Shown in pieces: positions 51,566-61,328 of a stretch of DNA of 64,000 bases. The DNA is from JAHEEL01 sp963715255. GTDB lineage: Bacteria > Actinomycetota > Acidimicrobiia > Spongiisociales > UBA5794. Below the pieces are notes generated by a model. The model had not been told where the DNA came from. It ran no database searches and saw only the letters and a list, made by a program, of their open reading frames with translations. Each line of letters opens with the position of its first letter. Position 1 is the stretch's first letter. Location of the stretch: NCBI GenBank assembly GCA_963715255.1, contig CAVQRN010000002.1, forward strand, positions 62,001-126,000, written 5' to 3'. A program made the translations under genes and the position numbers.

Positions 51566-53014
51566 TTACCCCTTCTTCGCCATCTCGCGGGCAAGCTCGA
51601 CGAGCGTGCGGACGGTGAACCCGGTTCCACCCTTCGAAACGTAGTGCTCCGTCTTTTCGGCACGCCCGGGACCGGCGATGTCGAGGTGAACCCAGGGACG
51701 CCCGTCCACGAACTCGGAGAGGAAGAGGGCGGCGATGATTGCCCCACCCCACCGATCACCGGTGTTCTTCAGATCGGCGACCGTCGAATCGATGAGCGGG
51801 CGGTAGGAGCGTTCAAGGGGCATGGTCCACATCGACTCACCGGCGAACTTGGCGGCAGCCTCGACCGCAGCGATGGCTTCGTCATCGTTGCCGAAGATCG
51901 CTCCGACCGCGGTCCCGAGAGCGACCTTCGCGGCGCCGGTCAGGGTGGCGATATCGACGATCAGATCCGGTCCGGTCTCTGCCGCGATTCCGAGACCATC
52001 GGCGAGCACGAGCCGCCCTTCGGCGTCGGTGTTCAGAACCTCGACCGTCTTCCCGTTGTACACGGTGAAGACGTCGCCCGGACGCTGAGCAGCCCCACCC
52101 GGCATGTTCTCCGACAGAGGAGCAACGCCCAGCACCCGGATCGGGAGCTCGAGTTCGGCGATCGCCTGCATGGCTCCGTAGACGGCTGCCGCACCCGCCA
52201 TGTCGCTCTTCATGTCCTCCATGGCCGTCGCCGGCTTCAGCGAGAGGCCTCCAGAATCGAACACGATCCCTTTCCCGACGAACGCGACAAACGGCTCGGC
52301 GCCGTTCGGTTCATATCTCATGATGACCATCCGCGGGGGATTCGTGGCGCCGGCGCCAACGGCAAGCAGACCTCCATATCCTCGTTCGGCGGACTCGACC
52401 TCATCGAGGATCTCGACGGTGATCTTGTCGCTGAGTGATCGGGCGCGGTCGGCGAGGACAACGGGTGACTTGTCGACGGCTGGCTGGTTGACCAAGTCGC
52501 GAGCGAGGGTGACGCCGCGGGCAATCGCCGCTGCATCTTGGATCTCGGCTCGTGCGCCTTCGTCCGCCTCGAGAAGCTCGAGACGTTCGTTTGCTCGCGG
52601 CTTCGGCTCGCTGCGATACACGTCGAATTGATAGGAGCCAAGGAGATAGCCGAGCGTGACGGCTCCGATTGCTCCCTCGACGTCGACCAGGTGCAACGTC
52701 GTCGCCGCCGAGGGGTAGGGGGCGGACATTCGACCGACGGCGCCAGCGGCTCGACGAAGCGACTCCGCATCGGCCTCGTCACCGAGACCCACGAACATCA
52801 CAGCTCCGAACGGGAGATCGCCGCCCGGCACGACGACGAATTGGCCGACGGCACCGGTGAATTCACGTGCCTCCAGATAGCCGGTCAGCCACGGCCCCAA
52901 TTGCTCTGCCGCCGGTTCGGCGCCCGGGCCCCAGGTCAGATCGGCGAACACGGGAACGACCAACAGATTCGCTGTTGAGTCGGATGCCACTCCGCCGGGT
53001 ACGATCTCGGTCAT
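51566..53014 (-). CDS. pepA: Leucyl aminopeptidase (M17)
   Basis: 482 residues from ATG 53014. Metal and catalytic residues: VGKGIVFDSGGLSLKP, MKSDMAGAAAV and the family signature NTDAEGRLVLADGL. Cytosolic aminopeptidase with two metal ions. The ATG overlaps the restored stop of the cobalamin adenosyltransferase gene (ATGA), so the two are probably coupled. Confidence 0.95.
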   Translation of the reverse strand: MTEIVPGGVASDSTANLLVVPVFADLTWGPGAEPAAEQLGPWLTGYLEAREFTGAVGQFVVVPGGDLPFGAVMFVGLGDEADAESLRRAAGAVGRMSAPYPSAATTLHLVDVEGAIGAVTLGYLLGSYQFDVYRSEPKPRANERLELLEADEGARAEIQDAAAIARGVTLARDLVNQPAVDKSPVVLADRARSLSDKITVEILDEVESAERGYGGLLAVGAGATNPPRMVIMRYEPNGAEPFVAFVGKGIVFDSGGLSLKPATAMEDMKSDMAGAAAVYGAMQAIAELELPIRVLGVAPLSENMPGGAAQRPGDVFTVYNGKTVEVLNTDAEGRLVLADGLGIAAETGPDLIVDIATLTGAAKVALGTAVGAIFGNDDEAIAAVEAAAKFAGESMWTMPLERSYRPLIDSTVADLKNTGDRWGGAIIAALFLSEFVDGRPWVHLDIAGPGRAEKTEHYVSKGGTGFTVRTLVELAREMAKKG

Positions 53015-53552
53015 GTGGGTTCTCCTCGTGTCGGGGTCCACTCGCTCTCGACCCGCGAGCGAGCATGTACAGGTAGTCGGCGAGACGGTTGAGGTAGGGA
53101 ACGACAAGCGAGTCGGACTCATAGCCGAGATGGGTGACCGCCCTGCGTTCGGCCCTCCTCACGATGGTGCGGGCGACGTCGATCGCCGCCGCGGCGGGGT
53201 CACCACCGGGCACGATGAATTCCGTCGGCATACCGACATCGGACTCGATCTTGTCGATCCGTTCCTCGAGCTGCTTGATCATCCTCTCCTCGACACGGCT
53301 GATCCCCGGTTCGAGCAGGCCTCGGCGGGCGGGATCGGTGGCGAGCTCCGCTGCCACCACGAACAGATCCCGTTGCACCTCTAACACGGCGGTCGCAAGT
53401 TCCGGTTCGCCCTGGGCCCTGACGATCCCGAGAGCCGAGACGGCTTCGTCGACGGTTCCATACGCTTCGGGGCCGCTGGAGTCCTTCCCGACTCGTCCGC
53501 CATGGAACAATCCCGTGGTTCCGTCATCTCCCCGTCGCGTATAGATACGCAT
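53011..53552 (-). CDS. Cob(I)alamin adenosyltransferase (PduO type), C-terminal frameshift
   Basis: Start ATG 53552 (MRIYTRRGDDGTTGLFHGG). Typical motifs: YGTVDEAVSALGIVRA, FIVPGGDPAAAAIDVARTI, RRAERRAVTH and PYLNRLADYLYMLAR. In the given sequence the frame then runs on through pepA to 52863 as nonsense. Adding one G in the GGG run (53054-53052) gives GVESEWTPTRGEPT and a TGA at 53013-53011 overlapping the pepA ATG: 180 residues, the usual size. Makes adenosylcobalamin, the cofactor required by the acyl-CoA mutase encoded in this window. Confidence 0.85.
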
Positions 53553-53554
53553 TC

Positions 53555-55513
53555 TCAGGAGGCGCCGAGCCAGGTAGCGACACGGTCCGACACCGCCTGG
53601 GGGGTGAAGCCCCACTCCTCGGCGATAACCGACGCCGGCGCGGAGATTCCGAATCGGTCGATCCCGATTCGGAGCCCGGTCAGTCCGGAGAACCGTTCCC
53701 ATCCGAAGGTCGCCCCCGCCTCGACCGTCGCGATCGGGAGATCGCTGCCCAGGACCCCCGCCCGGTACTCCGCGTCCTGGGCGAGAAAGACCTCAACACA
53801 AGGCATCGAGACGACCCGGATCGAGTGCCCGCGATCATCGAGGAGTTCGGCCGCCTGCTCCGCGAGGGGAACCTCCGAACCGGTGGCGATCAACACCGCG
53901 TCGCTTCCTTGCCTACGGATGTAGCCACCCCGGGCGACCAACTCTCGGTCGATGGGCCCCCGAGGAACGGGGAGACCCTGACGAGTGAGCACGATGGCCG
54001 TCGGCCCCGAGGCATGTCCGAGCGCCATCTCCCACGCGACGGCGACCTCGGTGGGGTCGGCAGGACGGATCACCCGAAGGCCGGGGATCGATCGGAGCGC
54101 AGCGAGATGCTCGATCGGCTGATGCGTCGGACCGTCTTCGCCGAGGAACACCGAATCGTGCGTCCAAATCCATATCGAGGGGGTCCCCATGAGGGCGCCG
54201 AGACGCACGGCAGGGCGCATGTAGTCGGAGAAGGTCAGGAAGGTTGCTCCGTAACCGCGAAGTCCTCCGTGCAGGGTGATCCCGTTCACGATCGACCCCA
54301 TGGCGTGCTCACGAATTCCGAATCGCACGTTCCTGCCGTTCCGATCGGATGCCGTGAAGTCAGCGGACGCCTCGATCCGGCTGTTGTTCGAAGGGGTGAG
54401 ATCGCCCGAGCCGCCCATGAGCCCAGGTAGCGATCCTGCCGCTTCCTGAAGCACCTCGCCGGACAGTGTCCTTGTCGCAATCGACGAACCCACCTCATGA
54501 AGCGGGACACCGAGATGCGGTTCCCGTGCGTCGAAGTACGAAGACAATGTCTTTGCCATGACCGGATCGGTAGCAACTGCGGTGTCGCGGCGTTCCATCC
54601 AAGCCGCTCGGGATTGGCGACCCCGCTCCATGGCGTCGTGGTAGAAGTCGTATACGTCAGGCGGTATCTCGAACGGCGGCAGTTCCCAGCCGTACGCGAC
54701 TCGGGTCAATGCTATTTCGTCAACTCCAAGCGGTGATCCGTGAGCGGCGGACGTGTCCTGCTTGCTCGGTGACCCGAATCCGATGTGGGTGCGGCAGCGC
54801 ACGAGCGATGGCCGAGCATCTTCATTCGCCGCGGCGATGGCGTCTGCGATCGCTTCCCGATCGTGTCCGTCAACGGCAATCGTGTGCCATCCGTACGAGT
54901 CGAATCACGCGGCCACGTCCTCGGTGAACGCCAGGTCGGTCGGACCTTCGATCGTTATGCGGTTGTCGTCGTAGAGGTAGGTGATCTTTCCGAGACCGAG
55001 ATGCCCGGCGAGCGAAGCAGCCTCGGACGCGACACCCTCCATGAGGTCGCCGTCAGAGACGAAACCGTAGATCCGGTGGTCGACCAACTCTGGGCCGAGA
55101 ACCGACCGGAGGTGCGCCTCTCCGATCGCCATCCCGATGCCAGTGGCGAAACCCTGCCCGAGCGGTCCGGTGGTCATGTCGATGCCAAGCTCGGGATTGT
55201 GCTCGGGATGACCTGCCGTCAACGACCCCAATTGGCGGAATGCCATCAGATCGTCCATGGTGAGCGGGAAGCCGGAGAGGTGGAGGAGCGCGTACAGGAG
55301 CATTGAACCGTGGCCATTCGACAACACAAATCGGTCTCGGTCGCTCCACGTGGGATCGTCCGGATCGACGATGAGGAAGCGGGACCACAGGACGGCGGCG
55401 ATATCGGCCATCCCCATCGGCATCCCCGGGTGCCCTGAGTTCGCTCGTTGAACCGCGTCGATTGACAGGACGCGCAAAGCGTCGGTGGCTCGTTGCTCGA
55501 CCATGTTCTTCAT
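53555..55513 (-). pseudogene. tkt: Transketolase interrupted by an in-frame TGA
   Basis: 652 codons, normal transketolase length, in one frame from ATG 55513 to 53555, broken only by TGA at 54907-54905. N-terminal thiamin-diphosphate part: IDAVQRANSGHPGMPMGMAD, LSNGHGSMLLYALLHLSG, GDLMEGVASEAASLAG. C-terminal part: GGSGDLTPSNN, FGIREHAMGSIVNGI, EDGPTHQPIEHLAALRS. The TGA falls where the family has Arg before FxxYGW (VAA-stop-FDSYGW), which a single CGA-to-TGA change explains. TGA is an ordinary stop in neighbouring genes. Mutation, base-calling error or (less likely) readthrough are options. Confidence 0.85.
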
Positions 55514-55557
55514 CGGACCTCCTTTGTGATTGCAGCGTACCGTTCGGCCGTTGGGGC

Positions 55558-56631
55558 CTACTCGACGAACCGCAGTTTTCGCGACGATCGGTTGAGCCGT
55601 TCGACACCGCCGTCGACGACGACGACAATATCCTCGATCCTCATTCCCCAGTGGTCGGGAACGTAGACTCCCGGCTCGATCGAGAATGCCATTCCTGCCC
55701 GGATCGGCTCGAGATTCCCTTGGACGATGTATGGCTGTTCGTGGGCGTCGAGGCCGATTCCGTGCCCGGTCCGGTGGATGAAGAACTCTCCGTAGCCGGC
55801 GTCGGCGATAACCGACCGGGCGGCGGCGTCGATCTCCTCCGCCGTCGTTCCCGGACGTACAGACTCAACGGCTGCGCGTTGTGCACGTCCAAGAACCGCG
55901 TATGCCTCTTCGAAACCCCCGGGTGGTTCCCCGACGCAGTACATGCGCGTAGTATCGGAGCCATATCCCCGCATGCGACCGCCGAAGTCGACGACGACGG
56001 CATCCCCCGACCGGATGAGCCGGTCGGATGCCTCGTGATGAGGCGAAGCGCCGTTCCTTCCTGCGGCAACGATCGCGAACGAAACCGACTCATGACCGGA
56101 GGCGAGAACGAGGTCGGACACGATCCGCGACATGTCGCGTTCGGTGCGACCGGTGAAGCGCACCGTCGAGAGATGATCAGCAACACCGTCGACCGCGTGG
56201 GCCGCATCTCGGAGGGCTGCGATCTCGCCGATGTCCTTGATCATCCGCAACGGCGCCATGAGCGGCTCCGCGTCGACAAAACGCACCCCCGGCAAACGAT
56301 CCTGGAAAGCAATGAGGAACGCCGCCCACATCTGATCCCCCACCGCGATCGTTCCACGGTCGGGCAATGCGGCAGCGATTCGGTCGAACGGGTCGTCGGT
56401 CTCGCCCCACGGCCGGACGTCGACGAAGGTATCAACCCTCGGAGCCTCGAGTTCAGGTACGAAGAGGGCCGAATCGCCGGCGGCGGGGACCACAAGGGCG
56501 GTGATCCGTTCGAGTGGCATCGCACGGTAGCCCGTCAGGTATGGGAGATCGGAGCCCACTGAGACGAGGAGTGCGTCGATCCCGCGCTCCCGCAGAGCGG
56601 CCTGAACGGCGCCGAGGCGCTCTCCCGTCAT
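55558..56631 (-). CDS. M24-family Xaa-Pro aminopeptidase
   Basis: 357 residues. An N-terminal creatinase-like domain (ALLVSVGSDLPYLTGYRAM) and a C-terminal pita-bread domain with metal ligands in VVVDFGGRMRGYGSDTTR, HRTGHGIGLDAHEQP and FSIEPGVYVPDHWGMRIED. Cleaves N-terminal residues before proline. The ATG overlaps the LipB-LipA stop (ATGA at 56628), placing it in the lipoate operon by position only. Confidence 0.9.
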   Translation of the reverse strand: MTGERLGAVQAALRERGIDALLVSVGSDLPYLTGYRAMPLERITALVVPAAGDSALFVPELEAPRVDTFVDVRPWGETDDPFDRIAAALPDRGTIAVGDQMWAAFLIAFQDRLPGVRFVDAEPLMAPLRMIKDIGEIAALRDAAHAVDGVADHLSTVRFTGRTERDMSRIVSDLVLASGHESVSFAIVAAGRNGASPHHEASDRLIRSGDAVVVDFGGRMRGYGSDTTRMYCVGEPPGGFEEAYAVLGRAQRAAVESVRPGTTAEEIDAAARSVIADAGYGEFFIHRTGHGIGLDAHEQPYIVQGNLEPIRAGMAFSIEPGVYVPDHWGMRIEDIVVVVDGGVERLNRSSRKLRFVE

Positions 56632-58280
56632 CGGGCAGCCTCGAGCGCCTCACGAGCGTGATAGGACGACCGGACGAGTGGTCCGGCCTCGACGTGCGAG
56701 AGTCCGAGGCGCTCGCCCTCGGCGGTGTAGCGAGCGAACTCGTCGGGTTCGACGTAGCGGTCGATCGGACGGTGCCTCGCGGTGGGCCGCAGGTACTGGC
56801 CGATAGTGACGATGTCGACGCCGACTGCCCGCAGATCGGCCAGAGCTCCGTGGACCTCCTCCTCGGTCTCTCCCATGCCGACGATCAGCCCCGACTTCAC
56901 GACACCGGACGGGTTCATCGACTTCGCCCGCGCCAGGAGGGTGAGCGATCGCGCGTAGTTCGCTGCGGTCCTGATGTCCCGCTGGAGGCGGAGAACGGTC
57001 TCGGTGTTGTGATTCAGCACGGCCGGCTTGGACATCATCACCGTTTCGAGGTCATCGATGAATCCTTTGAAATCCGGAATCAGTACCTCAACCTCGCAGT
57101 CGGGCATCCGCTCCCGAATGGCGGTGATGGTGTCGGCGAACACGCCGGAGCCACCGTCTGGGAGATCGTCGCGGTTCACCGAGGTCAACACGGCGTGTCG
57201 CAACCCCATCTGCTCGACGGCGACGGCGGCACGATCCGGTTCGTCGAGATCGACAGGACCGGGTTTGCCTGTGTTGACATCGCAGAACGCACAGGCTCTC
57301 GTGCACGTCTCACCAAGGAGCATCAGGGTCGAGGTCCCCGATTCCCAGCATTCGAAGATGTTGGGACACCCGGCCTCTTCACATACGGTGTGAAGATCCA
57401 TCCCCCGCATCAACTTCTTGAGGTCCCGAAAACCGTCGGTGGAGAGATCGGCGCGGATCCGCATCCACTCCGGTTTCTCGGGCTCACCGGGGAGGAGACC
57501 TCGGACGGTGATCGGAGTCTCTCCATTGCGATTCGGCGAGAACACACCCGCCGCGACCATCGCGTCGACGTCGTATGGACGGGACCGATCACGATTCGGG
57601 AAAGCGCCGAGTTGCACCTCGGGGATTCCTCCGAACACTTCGCTTGCCCGCGGGATCAAGGCTTCTACGACGGATTCCATTCCCACGGTCTGACCGGTGA
57701 TCTCGGAGAGCGAGGTCACGGGACGATTCGGGATCCCGCACGGGACGATGTGTTCGAAATACCCGAGGTCGGGTGTGACATTGATCGAGAACCCGTGCAT
57801 CGAGACCCCGCCTGATACTTTCACGCCGATCGCCGCGACCTTCCCTTGGGCGGTCCAGACACCGGTGAATCCATCCTCCGCCCACGCCGTGATTCCCAGG
57901 TCGGCGAGTGTCGAGATCAGCATCGTCTCGATGCGGCGGAGGTGTCCGACGGCGTCCCATCCGTCGGGCAGTGTCGGCACAGCGACGATCGGATAGCCCA
58001 CGAGTTGGCCGGGTCCGTGATATGTGATGTCCCCGCCGCGATCGGTGTACACGAGTTCGGACCCGATGGACTCGAGTTCTCCTGCCGCGATCTTCAGATT
58101 CGAGCCGTCGCCGTTGCGACCCACCGTGTAGGTGTGCGGATGTTCGAGGAGGAGGAGGTAGTCATCGCTGGTGCGTCCGGTCGATCGTCCGTCCCAAATC
58201 GCCCGCTGGAGGTCGAGCGCCTCGCCATACGGGACACGACCGAGCCACCGGATCCGGAACCGCGCCCCGCTGCCGGTCAT
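56628..58280 (-). CDS. LipB-LipA fusion: octanoyltransferase + lipoyl synthase
   Basis: 550 residues in one uninterrupted frame from ATG 58280, which overlaps the E2 stop. Residues ~1-215 are LipB: LLLEHPHTYTVGR, GGDITYHGPGQLVGYPI, KVAAIGVKVSGGVSMHG (Lys) and HIVPCGIP (active Cys). Residues ~255-550 are LipA: CEEAGCPNIFECW and CTRACAFCDV (two 4Fe-4S clusters, second is radical SAM), ending VRSSYHARE. The linker is about 40 residues. One polypeptide would thus octanoylate and sulfur-insert the lipoyl domain of E2 next door. Separate lipB and lipA genes are the norm. Confidence 0.92.
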   Translation of the reverse strand: MTGSGARFRIRWLGRVPYGEALDLQRAIWDGRSTGRTSDDYLLLLEHPHTYTVGRNGDGSNLKIAAGELESIGSELVYTDRGGDITYHGPGQLVGYPIVAVPTLPDGWDAVGHLRRIETMLISTLADLGITAWAEDGFTGVWTAQGKVAAIGVKVSGGVSMHGFSINVTPDLGYFEHIVPCGIPNRPVTSLSEITGQTVGMESVVEALIPRASEVFGGIPEVQLGAFPNRDRSRPYDVDAMVAAGVFSPNRNGETPITVRGLLPGEPEKPEWMRIRADLSTDGFRDLKKLMRGMDLHTVCEEAGCPNIFECWESGTSTLMLLGETCTRACAFCDVNTGKPGPVDLDEPDRAAVAVEQMGLRHAVLTSVNRDDLPDGGSGVFADTITAIRERMPDCEVEVLIPDFKGFIDDLETVMMSKPAVLNHNTETVLRLQRDIRTAANYARSLTLLARAKSMNPSGVVKSGLIVGMGETEEEVHGALADLRAVGVDIVTIGQYLRPTARHRPIDRYVEPDEFARYTAEGERLGLSHVEAGPLVRSSYHAREALEAAR

Positions 58281-59734
58281 CGAAGCTCCTGGTCCCAATC
58301 CCATGTCTCGAGGTTCGTCTGAATCCGATTGAGGAATTTCGTGGCGATCGACCCATCGAACGCTCGGTGGTCCCACGTGAGTCCCAGATAGCCGATGTGG
58401 CGAACCACGATCGTGTCGGTGCCATCGGGCAACGTCACCACCGTCGGACGCTTCTTGACCGTCTCGGTCGACAGGATCGCGACATTCGGCAGGTTGATGA
58501 TCGGGGCGCTCAGGTACGAGCCGAATGGTCCGGGATTGGTGATCGTGAACGTGCTGCCCGCGATGTCATCCGGTTCGAGGGCGCCGTCGCGTGTCTTCTC
58601 CGCCATCTGCCGGATGCCGCGCGCCAGGCCCTTCAACGTGAGCCCATCGGCACCCCGAACGGTCGCGACGAGGAGCCCCTTCGTATCGAGATCGACCGCG
58701 ATACCGAGGTTCACACGGTGGTGGAACGTAACCGTACCGGCATCGAGATCCAGCGAACTATTCACCACCGGGAACGCCGAGAGGGCGTCCATCGTGGCTC
58801 GAGCGATGAACGGAAGATAGGTCAGCGAGAATCCCTCATCGGCTTTGAACCGGTCGCGGTGCGCGGCGCGAACATGCTCCACTTGTTCGTAGTCGACCTC
58901 GATCGACGTCCAGACGTGGGCCGCCGTGCGTTTGGCGTGGATCATGTGGTCCGCGATCGCTCGGCGGAGGCGAGGAATCTCGGAGACCTCGTCGCCACCG
59001 GGGGTGGTGATCGTCACCTTCGTCGCAGCGGCGGGTGCGGGGTCCCTCGTCACGGCAGTCGCAGCCGAGCCCATCGCTGCTGCCGGAAGAACCGGTTCTC
59101 CAATCAGGTCTGGAGTCGCTGCCGGGACCGGGGCTGCCGGGGCTGCCGGGACTGGGGCTACCGGGGCTACCGGGGCTGCCGGGACTTCCGGCACTAGATC
59201 CGGCGCAGTGGGGGGCGCCGGTACTGCTTCGATGTAGCGCTCCACGTCCTTCCTAGTGATGCGTCCTCCATCGCCGCTGCCGGGGACGAGATCGAGATCG
59301 ACATCGTGCTCTGCGGCGAGGTGACGCACCACAGGCGAAAGGATGGCTCGCCGCGACGAATCGCCGGAGGCAACCGGTGCAGGAGTTGGGGCCGTTGGCG
59401 ACGCAGCGGGCGGCGCCTCACTCGACATTCCCGTTGGACCCATCGCCGGCGTACCGGTTGGACCCATCGCCGACTCTTGCGGCGCGACCGTTTCGACCGC
59501 TTCGCTGATGATCGCAATCGCGGTACCCACCGAGACGGTCTCACCGACTTGTACGAGAATCTCGCTAATGACGCCGGACGCCGGAGAGGGCATCTCGGTG
59601 TCGACCTTGTCGGTCGAGATCTCAACGAGCACCTCATCCTCGGCGATCGACTCGCCTGCTTGCTTGGCCCAGCTCAGGATCGTGCCCTCTGTCACGGTCT
59701 CGCCGAGTTGTGGCATCGTCACGGTCACGGACAT
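58277..59734 (-). CDS. sucB: Dihydrolipoamide acyltransferase (E2) of a 2-oxoacid dehydrogenase
   Basis: 485 residues. One N-terminal lipoyl domain with EISTDKVDTEMPSPASG (lipoyl Lys in DKV), a Thr/Pro/Met-rich linker, a peripheral subunit-binding domain (ILSPVVRHLAAEHDVDLDLV), a long Ala/Pro/Val linker (VAPVAPVPAAPAAPVP) and a catalytic domain ending GYLGLTWDHRAFDGSIATKF. Probably 2-oxoglutarate (sucB) or pyruvate/branched-chain specific; not decidable here. Coupled to lipBA. Confidence 0.9.
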   Translation of the reverse strand: MSVTVTMPQLGETVTEGTILSWAKQAGESIAEDEVLVEISTDKVDTEMPSPASGVISEILVQVGETVSVGTAIAIISEAVETVAPQESAMGPTGTPAMGPTGMSSEAPPAASPTAPTPAPVASGDSSRRAILSPVVRHLAAEHDVDLDLVPGSGDGGRITRKDVERYIEAVPAPPTAPDLVPEVPAAPVAPVAPVPAAPAAPVPAATPDLIGEPVLPAAAMGSAATAVTRDPAPAAATKVTITTPGGDEVSEIPRLRRAIADHMIHAKRTAAHVWTSIEVDYEQVEHVRAAHRDRFKADEGFSLTYLPFIARATMDALSAFPVVNSSLDLDAGTVTFHHRVNLGIAVDLDTKGLLVATVRGADGLTLKGLARGIRQMAEKTRDGALEPDDIAGSTFTITNPGPFGSYLSAPIINLPNVAILSTETVKKRPTVVTLPDGTDTIVVRHIGYLGLTWDHRAFDGSIATKFLNRIQTNLETWDWDQELR

Positions 59735-59774
59735 TCGTTGGTACTCCTTCGCGTCCGGCTTCCAGTCTTCATCG

Positions 59775-61145
59775 TCAATGCAGCGGCCGACCGGCAGCGA
59801 TCAGCAATGTCTCGCCGATACCTTCGGAGATCGTCGGGTGGCCATGGATGAACGCTGCCGCCTCCGAGGGGAGAGCCTCCCACCCGACTGAATACATGAG
59901 CTCGTGGATGATCTCACCTGCGATCGGATCGACCACGGTCGCGCCGAGAATCGGCCCATCCTTCTGGGCAACGATCTTGATGGTTCCACCGGTCTCGCCA
60001 TGGATGATCACGCGTCCGACTCCCCGCATTCCGTGATTTGTCACCTCGACATCGAAACCTTGTTCGATTGCCAGGGCTTCCGTGAGCCCGACCGTCGCCG
60101 CCTCCGGGTGCGTGTAGACGATCATCGGGACCACGCGATAGTTGACCGGGGCCGTCTCCCCGGTTGCGATGTGCGTGACCGCCGCGATGGCCTCTGCGAA
60201 CCCGACGTGGGCCAATTGCGGAGTCCCGGCGACGACGTCACCCACGGCATAGATACGCGGAATCGCAGTCTGCATCGTCTCGAGATCGACGGGAATGAAC
60301 CCTCGGTCGGTGTCGATGCCAACCGTCTCGAGTCCGATCCCTTGTGTCACCGGTGCGCGACCGACCGCAACAAGTACCACGTCGACCTCGACGGATTCAT
60401 CGCCGACCGGAACCGTTACGCCCGTCGCAGAGAATCGTGGCGCACCGACCTGGGTGCCGGTCTTGACGTTGATGCGCTTCTTTCGGAACGACCGTCCAAC
60501 GGCTTTGGCTGCTTCGGGTTCCATGCCGGGGAGGATCTGGTCGAGCGCCTCGAAGAGGTGAACCTCGCTCCCAACGTCTGCCAGCATCGACGCGAACTCC
60601 GCACCGATCGCTCCTGCGCCGATCACCGCAACGCGATCGGGTTGGTGATCCCAGTCGAGGGCGTGATCGCTCGTGACGATCCGTTCTCCGTCAATCTCAT
60701 AGCCGGGAATGGTGCGCGGCACGGATCCTGTGGCGATAACGGTCGCTGCCCCAGGAACCATGGTCGTCACCCCATCGGGCGCCGTCACCTCGACGCCGCC
60801 GGCGACGATCCGGCCGAAACCGTTGTGAATCTCGACGCCTCGTGTCTTCAGCAAACCGGACAGACCACCAACGAGGCCGTCCACGATCCGATTCTTCCGT
60901 GCCAGCGCAGCCGGCCAATCGAGAATCGGCTCGGACGAACCGACGGCGAACTCGGATGAGCGGGCGACGGTCTGGTACACCGATGCCGTTTGGAGCCACG
61001 TCTTGGCCGGTATGCACCCCCGTACCAGGCAGGTGCCCCCGAGACGATCCTTCTCGACAAGCGCCACCGAAAGGCCAAAGTTGTGGGCGTAGAGAGCCGC
61101 GGCGTACCCGCCGGGACCTCCGCCGATGATGACGACGTCGTGCAC
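59775..61145 (-). CDS. lpdA: Dihydrolipoyl dehydrogenase (E3)
   Basis: 456 residues. FAD loop IIGGGPGGYAAALYA, redox pair GGTCLVRGCIPAK, NAD-binding VAVIGAGAIGAEFASML, and GDVVAGTPQLAHVGFAEA. The C-terminal dimerisation domain ends HGHPTISEGIGET with the catalytic His-Glu. Reoxidises dihydrolipoamide on E2 encoded downstream. First gene of the lipoate-dependent module. Confidence 0.95.
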   Translation of the reverse strand: MHDVVIIGGGPGGYAAALYAHNFGLSVALVEKDRLGGTCLVRGCIPAKTWLQTASVYQTVARSSEFAVGSSEPILDWPAALARKNRIVDGLVGGLSGLLKTRGVEIHNGFGRIVAGGVEVTAPDGVTTMVPGAATVIATGSVPRTIPGYEIDGERIVTSDHALDWDHQPDRVAVIGAGAIGAEFASMLADVGSEVHLFEALDQILPGMEPEAAKAVGRSFRKKRINVKTGTQVGAPRFSATGVTVPVGDESVEVDVVLVAVGRAPVTQGIGLETVGIDTDRGFIPVDLETMQTAIPRIYAVGDVVAGTPQLAHVGFAEAIAAVTHIATGETAPVNYRVVPMIVYTHPEAATVGLTEALAIEQGFDVEVTNHGMRGVGRVIIHGETGGTIKIVAQKDGPILGATVVDPIAGEIIHELMYSVGWEALPSEAAAFIHGHPTISEGIGETLLIAAGRPLH

Positions 61146-61207
61146 CGCTTCCTCCGAACGTGAGGACCGCCAGACTAGCGGAGCCGAGGTTGCTGTTCAG
61201 GTGTCGG

Positions 61208-61213
61208 TACGAT
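61208..61213 (+). promoter_or_regulatory. Candidate -10 box for the 28-residue ORF
   Basis: TACGAT, nine nt upstream of the GTG at 61223, with no Shine-Dalgarno between. Fits a leaderless start divergent from lpdA. Confidence 0.35.
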
Positions 61214-61222
61214 CGAACCACC

Positions 61223-61309
61223 GTGCAGACCCGCTATCTCATCCTCGCCTCTCTCATCGCCGGTCTGGTGATCCTGGCCGCCGCGGCGGTCTGGCTCTCC
61301 GGTTTGTGA
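61223..61309 (+). CDS. Tiny single-pass membrane peptide, 28 residues
   Basis: GTG start, peptide TRYLILASLIAGLVILAAAA then VWLSGL, a perfect single hydrophobic helix. Too short for gene finders. It lies in the gap between lpdA and the amidohydrolase, with a TANNNT box upstream. Function unknown. Such micro-proteins often bind larger membrane complexes. Confidence 0.45.
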   Translation: MQTRYLILASLIAGLVILAAAAVWLSGL

Positions 61310-61328
61310 GCGCGCAGTCCGCGACCGA

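Noticed and set aside
54905..54907. Selenocysteine codon in transketolase
   Set aside because: No transketolase uses Cys/Sec here; the family residue is Arg and no SECIS-like hairpin is evident.
59120..59200. Tandem CCGGGGCTG repeats
   Set aside because: They encode the Ala/Pro/Val linker of the E2 protein, a normal flexible hinge.
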